From: Gammaproteobacteria bacterium
Lineage (GTDB): Bacteria; Pseudomonadota; Gammaproteobacteria; S012-40
Direction: 5' to 3'
Assembly (NCBI GenBank): GCA_015491615.1
Contig: WFVN01000241.1
Location: 1-6,216, forward strand
Length of the DNA stretch: 6,216 nucleotides
The notes under the pieces were generated by a model. It did no database searches, was not told the DNA's origin, and worked only from the letters and a program-made list of their open reading frames with translations. Shown in pieces: positions 5,619-6,216 of the stretch; the first letter of the stretch is position 1, and every line of letters starts with the position of its first letter. Made by a program: the position numbers and the translations under genes.

Positions 5619-5744
5619 CCGCACGTACACCGCAGTGTCGGGTGCCGATAGATCTTCATACGAATGGCAAACTCTTTCACAATTCGGAATTCTCGCAACC
5701 CCCTTTGCAACGCTATGAATGCAAAGGAAAAATAGACACGAGCA
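5619..5744 (+). promoter_or_regulatory. CRISPR leader
   Basis: This 126-bp AT-richer non-coding stretch lies between the second cas2 and the first repeat. Transcription of the array is expected to run rightwards from it, because the repeats end in ATTAAGAC on this strand. It contains a perfect dyad at 5702-5727. No convincing -35/-10 pair could be assigned; TTCACA at 5676-5681 resembles a -35 but has no -10 at proper spacing. Confidence 0.7.
5702..5727. repeat. Perfect 8-bp inverted repeat in the leader
   Basis: CCTTTGCA and TGCAAAGG flank a 10-bp centre, ending 17 bp before the first repeat. The symmetry and closeness to the integration site suggest a protein-binding site for the adaptation machinery or a host factor. 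As RNA it could also form a hairpin, but there is no following U-tract, so it is not a typical intrinsic terminator. Confidence 0.55.
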
Positions 5745-6216
5745 GTCCGAAAAGCAGACCCGCCAAAAAGGGGATTAAGACCGGAACCACGGGACGAACA
5801 CGGCGCGCACGCGGGTCCGAAAAGCAGACCCGCCAAAAAGGGGATTAAGACGAAATCGGCGATCAAGGTGTCGCCGTCAAGACGGTCCGAAAAGCAGACC
5901 CGCCAAAAAGGGGATTAAGACGACCGATAAGAAAAGCCATTTTTGCGTCCTCCGTCCGAAAAGCAGACCCGCCAAAAAGGGGATTAAGACCGCCGAGAAC
6001 GGCAGACAATACGCGCGCTGCTGTCCGAAAAGCAGACCCGCCAAAAAGGGGATTAAGACCCGGGGAGACCGATACGACCGGCCTCCCCGCGATGTCCGAA
6101 AAGCAGACCCGCCAAAAAGGGGATTAAGACGGCGCGGATTTCTCCGCGCCCCTTGGCCTCCGCCGTCCGAAAAGCAGACCCGCCAAAAAGGGGATTAAGA
6201 CCGATGGAAAAGATAA
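5745..6216 (+). CRISPR. CRISPR array, seven repeats, open at the right edge
   Basis: Seven identical 37-bp repeats begin at 5745, 5815, 5885, 5954, 6023, 6094 and 6165. Each starts GTCCGAAAAGCAGACCC and ends GGGGATTAAGAC. The six complete spacers measure 33, 33, 32, 32, 34 and 34 bp; a seventh is cut by the window end after 15 bp (6202-6216). The last 8 bases, ATTAAGAC, match the form of the type III crRNA 5' tag (compare ATTGAAAC), giving + strand transcription with the leader at 5619-5744. The repeat is only weakly structured: a bulged CC..CC/GGGG hairpin around an A5 loop ends exactly where the tag begins, a sensible Cas6 cut site. No cas6 lies in the window. The repeats show no degeneracy, so the array's trailer end must lie further right. 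Confidence 0.98.

Noticed and set aside
5676..5704. Candidate array promoter with TTCACA as -35
   Set aside because: No -10 hexamer at acceptable spacing, so no promoter is called.
5615..5848. Small open frame running from the end of cas2' through the leader into the repeats
   Set aside because: It crosses the leader and array and its sequence is a translation of repeat DNA, so it is not a gene.
5857..5876. Ten-base identity between spacer 2 and the toxin gene near 292 (CAAGGTGTCG), raising self-targeting
   Set aside because: The match does not extend into a usable protospacer and is within what chance allows in GC-rich sequence.

Overview
The window is the 3' half of a type III-B (Cmr) CRISPR-Cas locus, running left to right on the + strand from the end of cmr5 into a CRISPR array that continues past the right edge. 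The sequence is GC-rich. Its Cmr6, Csx16 and Cam1-like proteins resemble those of sulfur- and ammonia-oxidising beta/gammaproteobacteria, so a proteobacterial host is likely, but nothing here fixes the taxon.

Layout: (1) positions 1-188 hold the C-terminus of Cmr5, a small subunit of the Cmr effector. (2) Positions 197-828 hold a complete antisense toxin-antitoxin pair, a ribbon-helix-helix antitoxin and a PIN-domain toxin, lying between cmr5 and cmr6. A 54-bp gap with a near-palindrome separates its start from the start of cmr6. (3) Positions 883-3225 hold cmr6, csx16 (ring-nuclease family) and a TM-CARF gene resembling cam1. The conserved end of csx16 is out of frame with its beginning. (4) Positions 3229-5618 hold an unusual adaptation block in mirror order, cas2 - cas1 - cas1' - cas2'. 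The first Cas1 is canonical. The second is a compact, very divergent homologue, paired with its own Cas2. (5) Positions 5619-5744 are the leader, with a perfect 8-bp dyad. (6) From 5745 onward there are seven identical 37-nt repeats and six complete 32-34-nt spacers, half of which contain a perfect 6-7-bp inverted repeat.

How the parts fit: the array is transcribed on + (repeat 3' end ATTAAGAC, a typical type III crRNA 5' tag). The Cmr complex, whose large subunits lie left of the window, would use these crRNAs to detect target RNA and make cyclic oligoadenylate. The TM-CARF protein would sense that signal and act at the membrane, and Csx16 would remove the signal. The two Cas1/Cas2 pairs would supply new spacers. 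cas6, cas10/cmr2, cmr1, cmr3 and cmr4 are not in the window.

The most noteworthy points are the double adaptation module with a degenerate or minimal Cas1', the Cam1-like/Csx16 signalling pair with an apparent frameshift in csx16, the toxin-antitoxin pair embedded antisense in the cmr operon, and the hairpin-rich spacers.
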